A stretch of DNA of 64,000 nucleotides from Lumbricus terrestris (taxonomy: Eukaryota; Annelida; Clitellata; Crassiclitellata; Lumbricidae): NCBI GenBank assembly GCA_949752735.1, contig OX457047.1, forward strand, positions 20,187,838 through 20,251,837, in the 5' to 3' direction. Below the pieces are notes generated by a model, which had not been told where the DNA came from, ran no database searches, and saw nothing but the letters and a program-made list of their open reading frames with translations. The translations under genes were made by a program, and so were the position numbers. Below, in pieces: positions 37,420 to 49,006 of this stretch. The first letter of the stretch is position 1; every line of letters starts with the position of its first letter.

Positions 37420-37496
37420 CCTTCAAAAGTCGCTGCATTGAATTATTCTTGAAATGAACAAGCGAATGAACTTTGAGCTGTTGTGAATTGCGACCA

Positions 37497-37520
37497 AACA
37501 CACACACGCACACACACACA

Positions 37521-37552
<32 letters not shown>

Positions 37553-37634
37553 TCACGCTTTAGGCGGCTGTGACTTGCGACACCAACACACAAACACACA
37601 CATACACACACGCACATTTACCACCTTCCTTTGT

Positions 37635-37665
<31 letters not shown>

Positions 37666-37715
37666 GCGCGCGCACACACGCGCGCGCACACACGCGCGCG
37701 CACACACACACAATT
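37497..37715. repeat. (CA)n microsatellites
   Basis: Two CA arrays separated by about 80 bp, with (CG)n insertions in the second. Confidence 0.95.
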
Positions 37716-39040
37716 TGCCACCTTTTCCCGTATATACCATCCGTCCATCCATCCTTCCATCCATCCGCCGTGCATTGACCCAGTCTTTGCGGTATATGCA
37801 TAAGAATATACCTACATGTATGCTATCTATGTAATCGTGGTATTTTTACATACGGACAATATATAATATTTTATGCTGACTAGCGGAATATGCCGGAGCC
37901 GAGTCAGAGCGCTGTCTGTTTGCTTGTTAGACCACCACGCAGTCAGTACCATAGGTTATAACCATTGCACCAATTGTAGCCGAAAAACCTCCGTCAGTTC
38001 TGCGGTAAAAGCTGTTAATGGTCCAGAGGTTATTTTTATAAATAGATGGATGTTGATAGACAACAGCAATAGACGAATGGGACAAACACCGTTGCTTGTT
38101 TACAGACAAGAATCATAGGCCTACTCACCCTACTGGTTCTATGTGTGTCAGTCAGGACTAGATGGGTGAATAGATATGTAGGCCTATAGATGAATTTGAT
38201 GGATGGATTGGTGAATGGATGGAGAGTGGACGGATGGATGATACTTGCCAGTTGCTAAAATAATTTAAAAACTGACTTTTATGACGTCAAACAGACTAAG
38301 ACGTCATAATAATTATCAGTTGCCTAGGTTACTGCGTTGACCAATTGCAAAGGAAAACTCACCCAGAAAATAATAAAAGAAAACGCCCTCGCCCGTATAG
38401 CATTTCATTAAGTTTATTAAGATCGCCTATGCATGAGCACCTGTTGGCAGAGGGTCTGATAAACAATACCTGCCGGGAAATGGATTCATCTGGCTTTATG
38501 TGGCAGGAGAAGTCTCGATATAATATTATATTCAGATGGATCAAAGGGTCAGTCGACTTGCATGGTCAACCAGTTGGTCGAGTGATCAGCTGGTCGATCG
38601 AATTGACCGAAATGCCCAATCTTGCATGTGCCCCCCACGTTCAAAGTCAAATTTGACTAGAGAAATAATCCATACGGGAGTTATCTAGTTTAAACACCTT
38701 TCAGTCCACCACCACACAATAGGCTTTGAATGAAGATTTCAAATTGATATCTATTAGAATCGGCTCGTGGCGTTTTTGGCGCGACTATTTTGGCACCGTT
38801 GGTATGGTGCGACTATTTTGGCACCGTTGGTTTGGCGCCGGCGTCGCGGGACATAAAATCATCATGAAGCTATATTGGGGGGAGGGGGCGAATTAGTCTA
38901 TCACGACGTATGCAATACACCGGGTAAAGTGTGACACGGGGATTTTTAAACCATTCAATCGCCGCGTATAATAATCATTGAAAATGCGTATAATTCATAC
39001 ATTTATCTTGCAATCAAAATATGAAGTGACTCTGGGGGGA

Positions 39041-39115
39041 CTTGAGGTGGATACGAACCTGCAGCCCTCTGGCCGCAAGGCAACTGAAAATACCCAATAC
39101 ACCACCGCGCCCCAC
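39041..39115 (-). mobile_element. SINE family 1 head; intact empty site
   Basis: tRNA-like head only (B box GGTTCGTATCC). The sequence around CCAATACACCACC is uninterrupted, giving the empty-site equivalent of the hAT-like insertion at 42990. Confidence 0.85.
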
Positions 39116-40380
39116 AAATTTGTGTGCCAATCAGGAATAGACGGGTGAATAGGTAGATGACTGGATGGATGGATGGATGGATAGATTATACTTGCCAGTT
39201 GCTATCATAATTCTAAAAAATGACTTTTATGACGTCAAACAGACTATGACGTCATAATGTCAGTTGCCTAGGTTACTGCGTTGACCAATTGTAATGGAAA
39301 ACTCACCCAGAAGTTGATAAAAGGAAACGCTCTCGCCCGTATAGCATCCCATAAGATTGATTATGATTGCCCATAAGCACCTGTTGGCAGGGGGCCTGAA
39401 AAACAATACCTGCCAGGGACCCGATTTATCTGGCTTCAAATAGCAGGAGAGAGTCTCGAGATAATATTATATTATTATAACGAATGATGGATCAAGAGGT
39501 CATTGCTTAAGGGTCAGTCGACTTGGTCAACTAGCTGGTCTAATGTAGTCAACTAGTCGATCGAATTGACCGAAATGCCAAACCATGCATGTGTCCCCAA
39601 CGTTCAAAGTCAAATTTAACAGGAAAGATACTGAAGTTATCTAGTTTTGGCACCATTTCCATTTTGGCACCGTTGGTCAACTGTGATTGGGACAAAACAA
39701 ACACTGTTGCTTGCTTACAGACCAGAATCATACTGGATCTACAATGTATGCGTGTCATTCAGGACTAGACGGGTGAATAGATATGTAAGATGAACTGGAT
39801 GGATGGATGAGCGTATGGATGGATGGGTGGATGATACTTGCCAGTTGCTACAATAATAAATAAAGAAATGACGTTTATGACGTAAAACAGACTTTGACGT
39901 CATAATGTCAGTTGCCTAGGTTACTGCGTTGACCAATTGCAAAGGAAAACTCACCCAGAAGGTGATAAAAGGAAACGCCCTCGCACGTATAGCATCTCAT
40001 AATAATTATTTATTATGATTGCCCATGCGTGAGCATATTATTGTGCACCTGTTGGCAGGGGGCCTGAAAAACAATACCTGCTAGAAACCCGATTCATCTG
40101 GCTTCAAATAGCATATGATGGATCATCTATGGGTTTGTGCTTAGGGGTCAGTCGACTTGGTCAACTAAATGGTCAACTAATTGGTCAACCGGTCGATGTC
40201 GATTGAATTGACTGAAATGCCCAATCATGCATGTATCCCCCACGTTCAAAAATCAAATTTAGCAAGAAAAACAGTTCATACGGGAGTTATCTGGTGTTAA
40301 CACCATTTCAGTCCACCACCACACATTAGGCTTTGAATTAAGATTTCAAATTGATATCTATTAAAATCGGCACGTGGCGT

Positions 40381-41170
40381 TTTTGGCGCGGCCATCTTGG
40401 CACCGTTGGTGTTGGGCGACCATTTTGGCACCGCTGGTATGGTGCGACCATTTTGGCACCGTTGGTGTGGGGTGACCATTTTGGCACCGTTGGTGTGGGG
40501 CGACTATTTTGGCACCGTTGGTATGGTGCGACTATTTTGGCACCGTTGGTGTGGTGCGACTATTTTGGCACCGATGGTATGGTGCGACTATTTTGGCACC
40601 GTTGTATGGTGCGACTATTTTGGCACCGTTGGTATGGTGCGACTATTTTGGCACCGTTGGTAGGGTGCGACTATTTTGGCACCGTTGGTGTTGGGCGACC
40701 ATTTTGGCACCGTTGGTATGGTGCGACTATTTTGGCACCGTTGGTATGGTGCGAATATTTTGGCACCGTTGTATGGTGCGACTATTTTGGCACCGTTAGT
40801 ATGGTGCGACTATTTTGGCACCGCTGGTGTTGGGCGACCATTTTGGCACCGTTGGTATGGTGCGACTATTTTGTCACCGTTGGTAGGGTGCGACTATTTT
40901 GGCACCGTTGGTGTTGGGCGACCATTTTGGCACCGTTGGTATGGTGCGACTATTTTGGCACCGTTGGTAGGGTGCGACTATTTTGGCACCGTTGGTGTTG
41001 GGCGACCATTTTGGCACCGTTGGTATGGTGCGACTATTTTGGCACCGTTGGTATGGTGCGACTATTTTGGCACCGATGGTATGGTGCGACTATTTTGGCA
41101 CCGTTGGTATGGTGCGTCTATTTTGGCACCGATGGTATGGTGCGACTGTTTTGGCACCGTTGGTTTGACG
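40381..41170. repeat. 28-bp minisatellite, about 28 copies
   Basis: Unit GCGACTATTTTGGCACCGTT plus GGTATGGT. Because 28 is not a multiple of 3, all three plus frames stay open and repeat the same peptide, so the 291-codon frame is an artefact. Variants such as GTTGGGCGACCATTTTGG recur periodically, suggesting a higher-order structure. Confidence 0.97.
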
Positions 41171-41735
41171 CCGGTGTCGCGGGATATACAATCATCATTA
41201 AGCTATACGGGGTGAGGGAAAAATAATCCATCACGGTGCATGCAATACTTCGGGTAAAAAGTGTCCGGGAATATTCAACCCCCAGCGTATAATCACTGAA
41301 AATGCGTATAATTCATAAATTTTTGCTGCAATCAAAATATGAAGTGACTCCAGACCTTATTGTTTTAAGTGTCATAATCAATGCTCAAAGCAAGGCAGCT
41401 CAAATTTATTTAATGACTAATAGCAAACGAAGTTAACTAGTGTACGAACAAACACACCTGTTAGTGGCAATGTTCAAAACAAAGCAAATGGAAATTAATT
41501 TGCAAAAGTAAAAACAAACGGAAGTAGAACATTTGGGAGCACTTGTTTGCCACTAGCTTAATTCTTAGCTATTTCGTTGATTCACACAATTAGATCTACA
41601 AAAGTAACCACACAAAATTTGATTTTCATGTGCACAACTATATCTCTCTCATCACACACTTTGTGTCCAGCTATACGCGTTGCGTGGTTTATGTATAATT
41701 ATATCGGGAGGTTTAATATAGTCATTTACTTTTTT

Positions 41736-41952
41736 CTCGCATTTGCTATACAGTCCCCTTCAAGCTCTCTACTCAGAGGCGCTCCCAACTGCAGCGCGTA
41801 CACTGCATCGGAGTTTCACGCCGAATCGCTGAGCAGCTGCGAGTGAAGGACTTGTCCAAGGTCCCTAAGTGTGGGGACTTGAGGTGGATTCGAACCAGCA
41901 ACCCTCTGGCTGCAAGGCAACTGAACATACCCACTACACCAACGCGCCCCAC
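41736..41952 (-). mobile_element. tRNA-derived SINE (family 1), full length
   Basis: The best SINE copy: head GTTGGTGTAGTGGGTATGTT, B box GGTTCGAATCC, ACCTTGGACAAGTCCTTCAC, tail GGGAGCGCCTCTGAGTAG and CTTGAAGGGGACTGTATAGC. Confidence 0.9.
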
Positions 41953-41984
41953 AAATGTGTATGTCAATAAGGAATAGACAAATA

Positions 41985-42060
41985 TAGAAAAATATATATA
42001 AAAATAAATATATATATAAATATATATATATAAATATATATAAATATATTCAAATATAAA
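41985..42060. repeat. (TA)n-rich tract
   Basis: AAATATATATA repeats between block I and block II. Confidence 0.85.
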
Positions 42061-43849
42061 AATATTAGGAGTAGAATTTTTAAAAATATAGCAGATGGGT
42101 GAATAGATATAGATAGATGACTGGATGGATGAATGAATGGATAGATGGATGGATGATACTTGCCAGTTGCTATAATAATATTTAAAAAAACTGACTTTTA
42201 TGACGTCAAACAGACTAAGACGTCATAATAATTATCAGTTGCCTAGGTTACTGCGTTGACCAATTGCAAAGGAAAACTCACCCAGAAAATAATAAAAGAA
42301 AACGCCCTCGCCCGTATAGCATTTCATTAAGTTTATTAAGATCGCCTATGCATGAGCACCTGTTGGCAGAGGGTCTGATAAACAATACCTGCCAGGAATT
42401 AATGGATTCATCTGGCTTTATGTGGCAGGAGGAGTCTCGATATAATATTATATTCGGATGGATCAATGGGTCAGTCGACTTGGTCAACTAGCTGGTCAGC
42501 TGGTCGATCGAATTGACCGAAATGCCCAATCTTGCATGTGCCCCCCCCACGTTCAAAGTCAAATTTGACTAGAGAAATAATCCATACGGGAGGTATCTAG
42601 TTTAAACACCTTTCAGTCCACCACCACACAATAGGCTTTGAATTAAGGTTTCAAATTGATATCTATTAGAATCGGCACGTGGCGTTTTTGGCGCGACTAT
42701 TTTGGCACCGTTGATTTGCCGCCGGCGTCGCGGGATATAAAATCATCATGAAGCTATAGACGGGGAGAGGGCGAATTAATCTATCACGACGTATGCAATA
42801 CACCGGGTAAAGTGTGACCGGGGGGATTTTTTAGACCATTCAATCCCCCGGGTATAATAATCATTCAAAATGCGTATAATTCATATAAAACATTTTCTGC
42901 AATTAAAATATGAAATGACTCTGGGGGGACTTGAGGTGGATTCGAACCCGCAACCCTCTGGCTGCAAGGCAACTGAACATACCCACTACCATGGGCGCCC
43001 GCAGCATAGGTCAAGGGGGGTCGCGTGACCCCCCCTGGAAATCCTGACAAAATATTAACAATGACACTCTCTGGAATAAATGTCAGTGGACAGTGGTAAA
43101 ACGGGACAGGATGCCAACCACGCGGCCATTGTGCTCTTTTACTTCACTAACTTTGGCATAGGCCAATATATCTCTTGGTTATCTCTACATATTGTAGGGC
43201 CTACTACTGGCATTCGTTACTCAGTCATAATCAGGAACGTCAGTGGGGGGGGGGGGCGGGCGGCGGATCAGTCTGCTGTCTGAACTAAATTCTGTAGCCT
43301 GTGTTGGATATACGATACATAGGGTCACAGACGCATAATTATAATTTATGTGGTGTGTGGCATTGTAATTAGAGACGACTTGGGGTGTTTGGAGATATCT
43401 TGGGAAGAGGTCAGCGGAGCTGGCGATGGACTGGGACGAGTGGTCGGAGTGGAGGAGTGCGTTGCCCGTTGAGCAGACCTGCACGGGAAGGGCTGTACTA
43501 AGGCAGTGTGTGCCCAACTAAGCAATGACCTCTCACCGCGGATTAGGTGGGCTACCTCAACCACCGTCTGACATGGAGCAGAGCGCATAAATTATAGGCC
43601 CAGTGAAATCGTCTGTCGTTCCCCCAAACACCGGCGAGCTGTGAGGGCGAATAACTTATAAGGCCGCACATGTCGGAAGAAGATGAGAGAAATTCTTAAT
43701 GGAGATAGGTGAAAGATGGGAAACACAGGACTGACTGTGACGGATGAGGGGAGGGCAATAAAATTGGGTCACAGAGGCGCGGACATTAGCAGTGACTTCT
43801 ATCCCTACTAGTCGACTGGAGGGAACACAGAACAAATGCCTCGATTTTG

Positions 43850-44125
43850 GTGGAGCTGCGGCCGAAACAGAGACTGCTAGAGAGGGTGCAAAAAAGGAAA
43901 CTGCGATACTTCGGACACCTGATGAGGGCAGACAACATATCGACACTGCTAATACAAGGACGAATTGAGGGTACCAGAGCACGGGGAAGACCAAGGAGGC
44001 GTTGGATGGACGATGTCTGTGACTGGACCGGATTACCACCTGTGGACTGTGTCAGACGGGCGCAGGACAGAGAGGGATGGAGGAAGCTGCTGTCGTTGTC
44101 TCTGGTCTCCGACCCTCAGAAATGA
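43850..44125 (+). pseudogene. RTE-like LINE C-terminus nested in the hAT-like element
   Basis: Reads LLERVQKRKLRYFGHLMRAD, then RGRPRRRWMDDVCDWTGL and DREGWRKLLSLSL followed by stop and a (CATCAT) tail. This is the classic terminal motif of RTE and related LINE proteins. Truncated at its 5' end. Confidence 0.88.
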
Positions 44126-44586
44126 GGATGGACAGCATCATCATCATCTATCCCTATACAGGGCGGCCGCAACTTGAGCCAAGTGAAAAACGGGGAGGGG
44201 GTTCAGAAATGAGCCAAACTCACTTCGGGAGGGGAAGGTCGGCCTGAGAGTGGAAGACCGGCTCATGAGGGTGAGGGGAGGAGAGAGATCGAGTCCGATT
44301 GTTTAGGAGGATTCTAGCCTCTGATATAATGATTAGAGTTCCTTAGAGCTGGAGATTGGATAATGTAGGAGAACGATGACCGAGGACATGGAGTCCAGTT
44401 CATAGCCGGTTGGAATGTTAATCGTTACGAGGTCCGCATGATCTGACGACAGCGGAGCAGTACCCGAAATGACACACTGAGTTTACAGACAATATTTTTG
44501 AACTGCCATTAATGTACTGCAGAAGGCTACGCCAGTCGTCGCCCTCCAACCGCACACCACTCCGCCACTGCTCCACGGTAGGCCTC

Positions 44587-44641
44587 TATTTATGTTGAAA
44601 GCCCATAGTTATATTATAACTATGGGCTTTCAACATAAATA
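44587..44641. repeat. Near-perfect palindrome, 27-bp arms, 1-nt centre
   Basis: Every base from 44587 to 44613 pairs with 44615-44641; the core is CCCATAGTTATATTATAACT. Lies within the hAT-like element. Confidence 0.95.
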
Positions 44642-46831
44642 ATAATAATAGCCAAATACTAATTATTTCACGCCTAGTGCATGCAGCAATTTTACAGCAT
44701 GCAATGTTGCTCTATTAGCTGTTATTAGGCTAATGACATATGAAAGTGTTTTTTTAATATTTTAGTATTAAAATAGTACAGAGTACACAATACTCAAAAA
44801 GAATTGGAAATTAAAATTATAAATAGGCCTACAGACCACAGTAAATCTAATGTATCATAAATACAAAATACTGTGATTATTATTATTATTATTATTATAT
44901 TCGTTTTAATGGTAACAAAAACTGATAGACACACCGCTATCAGGTACAAGAAGCAGTTGATCAAATACAATATAATACCTATAGAATGTCTTTAGCCTTG
45001 ACTGTTGCATTTGTCTTAGGATGAGCACAAAATGACAGAAATTACAAAAGAATGTTTCTATGTTTATATAGGGTATAGGTTGCAATAATGAGATTAGACA
45101 ATTTATTATAATTAAAATACTATTTTAAATACTGTAATGTTTAAAATATTTCCCATAACTGAATCAAACATAGTAAGAAATAAATAAAAACAAGAGGAAA
45201 ACATGTTTGATCATTAACCGCACTTTCTTGCACATGTATAAAAAAAATTCAACAAGATAGCCAAGTTTTCTGTGCCCTGGAAAAAAGAAGTGATGTCCCT
45301 TAGGGCGTTATTAGTGTTATAGCTTAATTTTTTTACAATGAATGTGTTGCTTAGTCCTTACTGACATATTTTATATCTTAACTCTACTGGTCGCGATCGA
45401 CTGACCCCCCCTGCAAAAAATCCTGCGGGCGCCCATGCCCACTACACCACCGCGCCCCACAAATGTGTGTGCCAATCAGGAATAGACGGGTGAATAGGTA
45501 GATGACTGGATGGATGGATGGATAGATTATACTTGTCATTTGCTATAATAATTCTAAAAATGACTTTTATGACGTCAAACAGACCATGGCGTCATAATGT
45601 CAATTGCCTAGGTTACTGCGTTGACCAATTGTGAAGTAAAACTCACACAGAAGGTGATAAAAGGAAACGCCCTCGCCCGTATAGCATCCCATAAGATTGA
45701 TTATGATTGCCCATAAGCACCTGCTGGCAGGGGGCCTGAAAAACAATACCTGCCAGGGACCCGATTTATCTGGCTTCAAATAGCAGGAGAGAGTCTCGAG
45801 ATAATATTATATTATTATAACGAATGATGGATCAAGAGGTCAATGCTTAATGGTCAGTCGACTTGGTCAACTAGTTGGTCTAACTTGGTCAACTTGTCGA
45901 TCGAATTGACCGAAATGCCAAACCATGCATGTGTCCCCCACGTTCAAAAATCAAATTTAACAGGAAAAACAGTTCATACGGAAGTTATCTGGTTTTAACA
46001 CTATTTCAGTCCACCACCACACAATAGGCTTTGAATTAAGATTTCAGACTGATATCTGTTAGAATCGGTGTATACGTGGCGTTTTTGGCGCGACCATTTT
46101 GGCACCGTTGGTCAACTGTGATTGGGACAAAACACACACCGTTGCTTGTTTACAGACCAGAATCATACTGGTTCCATGCGTATCATTCAGGACTAGACGG
46201 GTGAATAGACATGTAGATGAACTGGATGGATGCATGCATGGATGGATTGGTGGATGGATGGATGAGTGTATGTGTGGATGGGTGGATGATACTTGCCAGT
46301 TGCTACGTTAATAAATAAAGAAACGACTTTTATGACGTAAAACAGACTTTGACGTCATAATGTCAGTCGCCTAGGTTACTGCGTTGACCAATTGCAAAGG
46401 AAAACTCACACAGAAGGTGATAAAAGGAAACGCCCTCGCACGTATAGCATCTCATAATAATTATTTATTATGATTGCCCATGCGTGAGCATATTATTGTG
46501 CACCTGTTGGCAGGGGGCCTGAAAAACAATACCTGCTAGAAACCCGATTCATCTGGCTTCAAATAGCATATGATGGATCATCTATGGGTTTGTGCTTAGG
46601 GGTCAGTCGACTTGGTCAACTAAATGGTCAACTAATTGGTCAACTGGTCGATGTCGATTGAATTGACTGAAATGCCCAATCATGCATGTTTCCCCACGTT
46701 CAAAAATCAAATTTAACAGGAAAAACAGTTCATACGGGAGTTATCTGGTGTTAACACCATTTCAGTCCATTACCACACAATAGGCTTTGAATTAAGATTT
46801 CAAATTGATATCTATTAAAATCGATACATGG

Positions 46832-47372
46832 CGTTTTGGCACGACTATTTTGGCACCGTTGGTATGGTGCGACTATTTTGGCACCGTTGGTATGGTGCGA
46901 CTATTTTGGCACCATTGGTATGGTGCGACTATTTTGGCACCATTGGAATGGTGCGGCTATTTTGGCACCGTTGGTATGGTGCGACTATTTTGGCACCGAT
47001 GGTATGGTGCGACTATTTTGGCACCGATGGTATGGTGCGGCTATTTCGGCACCGTTGGTATGGTGCGACTATTTTGGCACCGATGGTATGGTGCGACTAT
47101 TTTGGCACCGTTGGTATGGTGCGACTATTTTGGCACCGTTGGTGTGAGGCGACTATTTTGGCACCGTTGGTGTGAGGCGACTATTTTGGCACCGTTGGTA
47201 TGGTGCGACTATTTTGGCACCGATGGTATGGTGCGACTATTTTGGCACCGATGGTATGGTGCGACTATTTTGGCACCGATGGTATGGTGCGACTATTTTG
47301 GCACCGTTGGTATGGTGCGACTATTTTGGCACCGTTGGTATGGTGCGATCATTTTGGCACCGTTGGTTTGGC
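46832..47372. repeat. 28-bp minisatellite, about 19 copies
   Basis: Same unit as 40381-41170 in the corresponding position of block II, about nine copies shorter. Frames of 229, 115, 103 and 85 codons are repeat artefacts. Confidence 0.97.
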
Positions 47373-47941
47373 GCCGGTGTCGCGGGATATACAATCATCG
47401 TGAAGCTATACGGGTTGGGGGCAAAATAATCCATCACGGTGCATGCAATACTCCGGGTAAAGAGTGTCCGGAGATACTCAACCCCCGCGTATAATCACTG
47501 AAAATGTGTATAATTCATAAATTTCTGCTGCAATCAATATATGAAGTGACTCCAGGCCTAATTGTTTTAAATGTCATAAGCAGTGCTCAAAGCAAGGCAA
47601 CTCAAATTTATTTAATGACTAAAAGCAAACGAAGTTAGCTAGTATACGAACAAACACACCTGTTAGTGGCAATGTTCAAAACAAAGCAATTGAATGGAAA
47701 TTAATTTGCAAAAATAAAAACAAACGGAAGTAGAACATTCGGGAACATGTTTTTGCCACTAGCTTGATTCCTAGCTACTTTCGTTAGTTCACACAATTAG
47801 ATCTACAAAAGTAACCACACAAAATCTGATTTTCATGTGCACAATTTTATCTCTCTCAACACACACTTTGTGTTCAGCTACACGTTACGTGGTTTATGTA
47901 TAACTATAATCGGGAGGTTTAATATATTTATTTACTTATTT

Positions 47942-48142
47942 CTCGCATTTGCCACAGCGCCTCTTCGAGCTCGCTACTCCGAGGCGCTCCCGACTACAGT
48001 GCGGACACTGTGTCGGAATTTCACGCCGAAGCTCATAAGCAATTGCGAGTGAAGGACTTGCCCAAGGTCCCTACGCGGCGGCTTGTGGTGGATTCGAACC
48101 TGCAACCCTTCTGCTGCAAGGTACCGAACCCACCACTACACT
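47942..48142 (-). mobile_element. tRNA-derived SINE (family 1)
   Basis: Head with B box GGTTCGAATCC, body ACCTTGGGCAAGTCCTTCAC, tail GGGAGCGCCTCGGAGTAG. The 5' end stops at CAGTGTAGTGGTGGGTTC. Confidence 0.88.
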
Positions 48143-48361
48143 GTTAGCAGAATCCGTGTTGAGCTGGTTGAAATCTCCACCCTCCCGTGTTTTGAGCCCC
48201 ACCCATGGGTGTTTACCGGGTCTCCAGTGGAGATCTCAACCAACCCTGTGATGCGCTCTGATAAACCTGATAAAACGTGGTATTTTACACGCACATATCC
48301 AACAAAGCGTATTAATTAAGAATAGTTTCCTGAAATATATTGACCTACACACACCTAATCA

Positions 48362-48995
48362 CATACATACATACATACATACATACATACATACATACAT
48401 ACATACATACATACATACATACATACATACATACATACATACATACATACATACATACATACATACATACATACATACATACATACATACACACATGCAT
48501 GTATGTATGTATATATGTATGCATGTATGCATGCATGTATGCATGTGTGTGTATGTACGTATGTATGTATGCAGGTATGTATGCATGAATGTATGTATGT
48601 ATGTATGTATGTATGTATGTATGTATGTATGTATGTATGTACATAGTGCATGCATACATACATACATACATACATACATGCATGCATACATACATACATA
48701 CATACATGCATGCATGCATACATACATACATACATACATACATACGTACATACATACATACATACATGCAAACATACATACATACATACATACATACATA
48801 CATACAAACATACATACATACAAACATACATACATACCTACATACATTCATGCATACATACCTGCATACATACATACGTACATACACACACACACACACA
48901 TACATACATACATGCATGCATACATGCATACATATATACATACATACATGCATACATAGGCCTACATACATACATACATACATGCATACACACAT
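48362..48995. repeat. (CATA)n / (TGTA)n array
   Basis: Perfect CATA units to about 48490, then a strand switch to TGTA units to 48640 and back to CATA. The switch makes a large potential cruciform. All frames are open because 4-bp units lack stops. Confidence 0.97.
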
Positions 48996-49006
48996 ACATA
49001 CACATC

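Larger units (their letters stand above)
38077..41952. repeat. Segmental repeat block I (three sub-repeats, X segment, SINE)
   Basis: Sub-repeats begin near 38230, 39180 and 39830 at GATACTTGCCAGTTGCTA or close variants. They share CCTAGGTTACTGCGTTGACC, a TTGGTCAACT-rich stretch and CACGTGGCGTTTTTGGCGCG. The third is followed by a 28-bp minisatellite, then a 380-bp X segment (41360-41735) and a SINE. The same order recurs at about 42096-48142. No supported gene. Confidence 0.9.
42990..45437. mobile_element. hAT-like element, 2448 bp, 15-bp TIR and 8-bp TSD
   Basis: Ends CATGGGCGCCCGCAG and CTGCGGGCGCCCATG are perfect inverted repeats. The target duplication CCCACTAC occupies 42982-42989 and 45438-45445, inside a SINE head. 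No recognisable transposase, so probably non-autonomous. The interior contains an RTE-like fragment (43850-44125), a 27-bp palindrome and AT-rich sequence. GACCCCCC lies near both ends. Confidence 0.92.
42096..48142. repeat. Segmental repeat block II, split by hAT-like insertion
   Basis: Same order as block I: sub-repeats near 42150, 45530 and 46285, minisatellite, X segment 47560-47940, SINE. Removing 42990-45445 leaves about 3.6 kb, close to block I. Small differences in every segment show that the copies have diverged. Confidence 0.9.

Noticed and set aside
40351..41226. 291-codon plus-strand frame with WHRWYGATILAPL repeats
   Set aside because: It is the 28-bp minisatellite; all three plus frames give the same peptide, and the homologous spot in other sub-repeats has one or two units with no frame.
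38359..42491. Conserved frames beginning MQRKTHPENNKRKRP at 38345 and 42264
   Set aside because: The two are copies of the same duplicated sub-repeat; the other four sub-repeats break the frame, and similarity continues equally in noncoding parts.
43221..44039. Transposase gene in the hAT-like element
   Set aside because: The frames carry no hAT dimerisation or catalytic motifs; the only recognisable protein is a nested RTE-like C-terminus.
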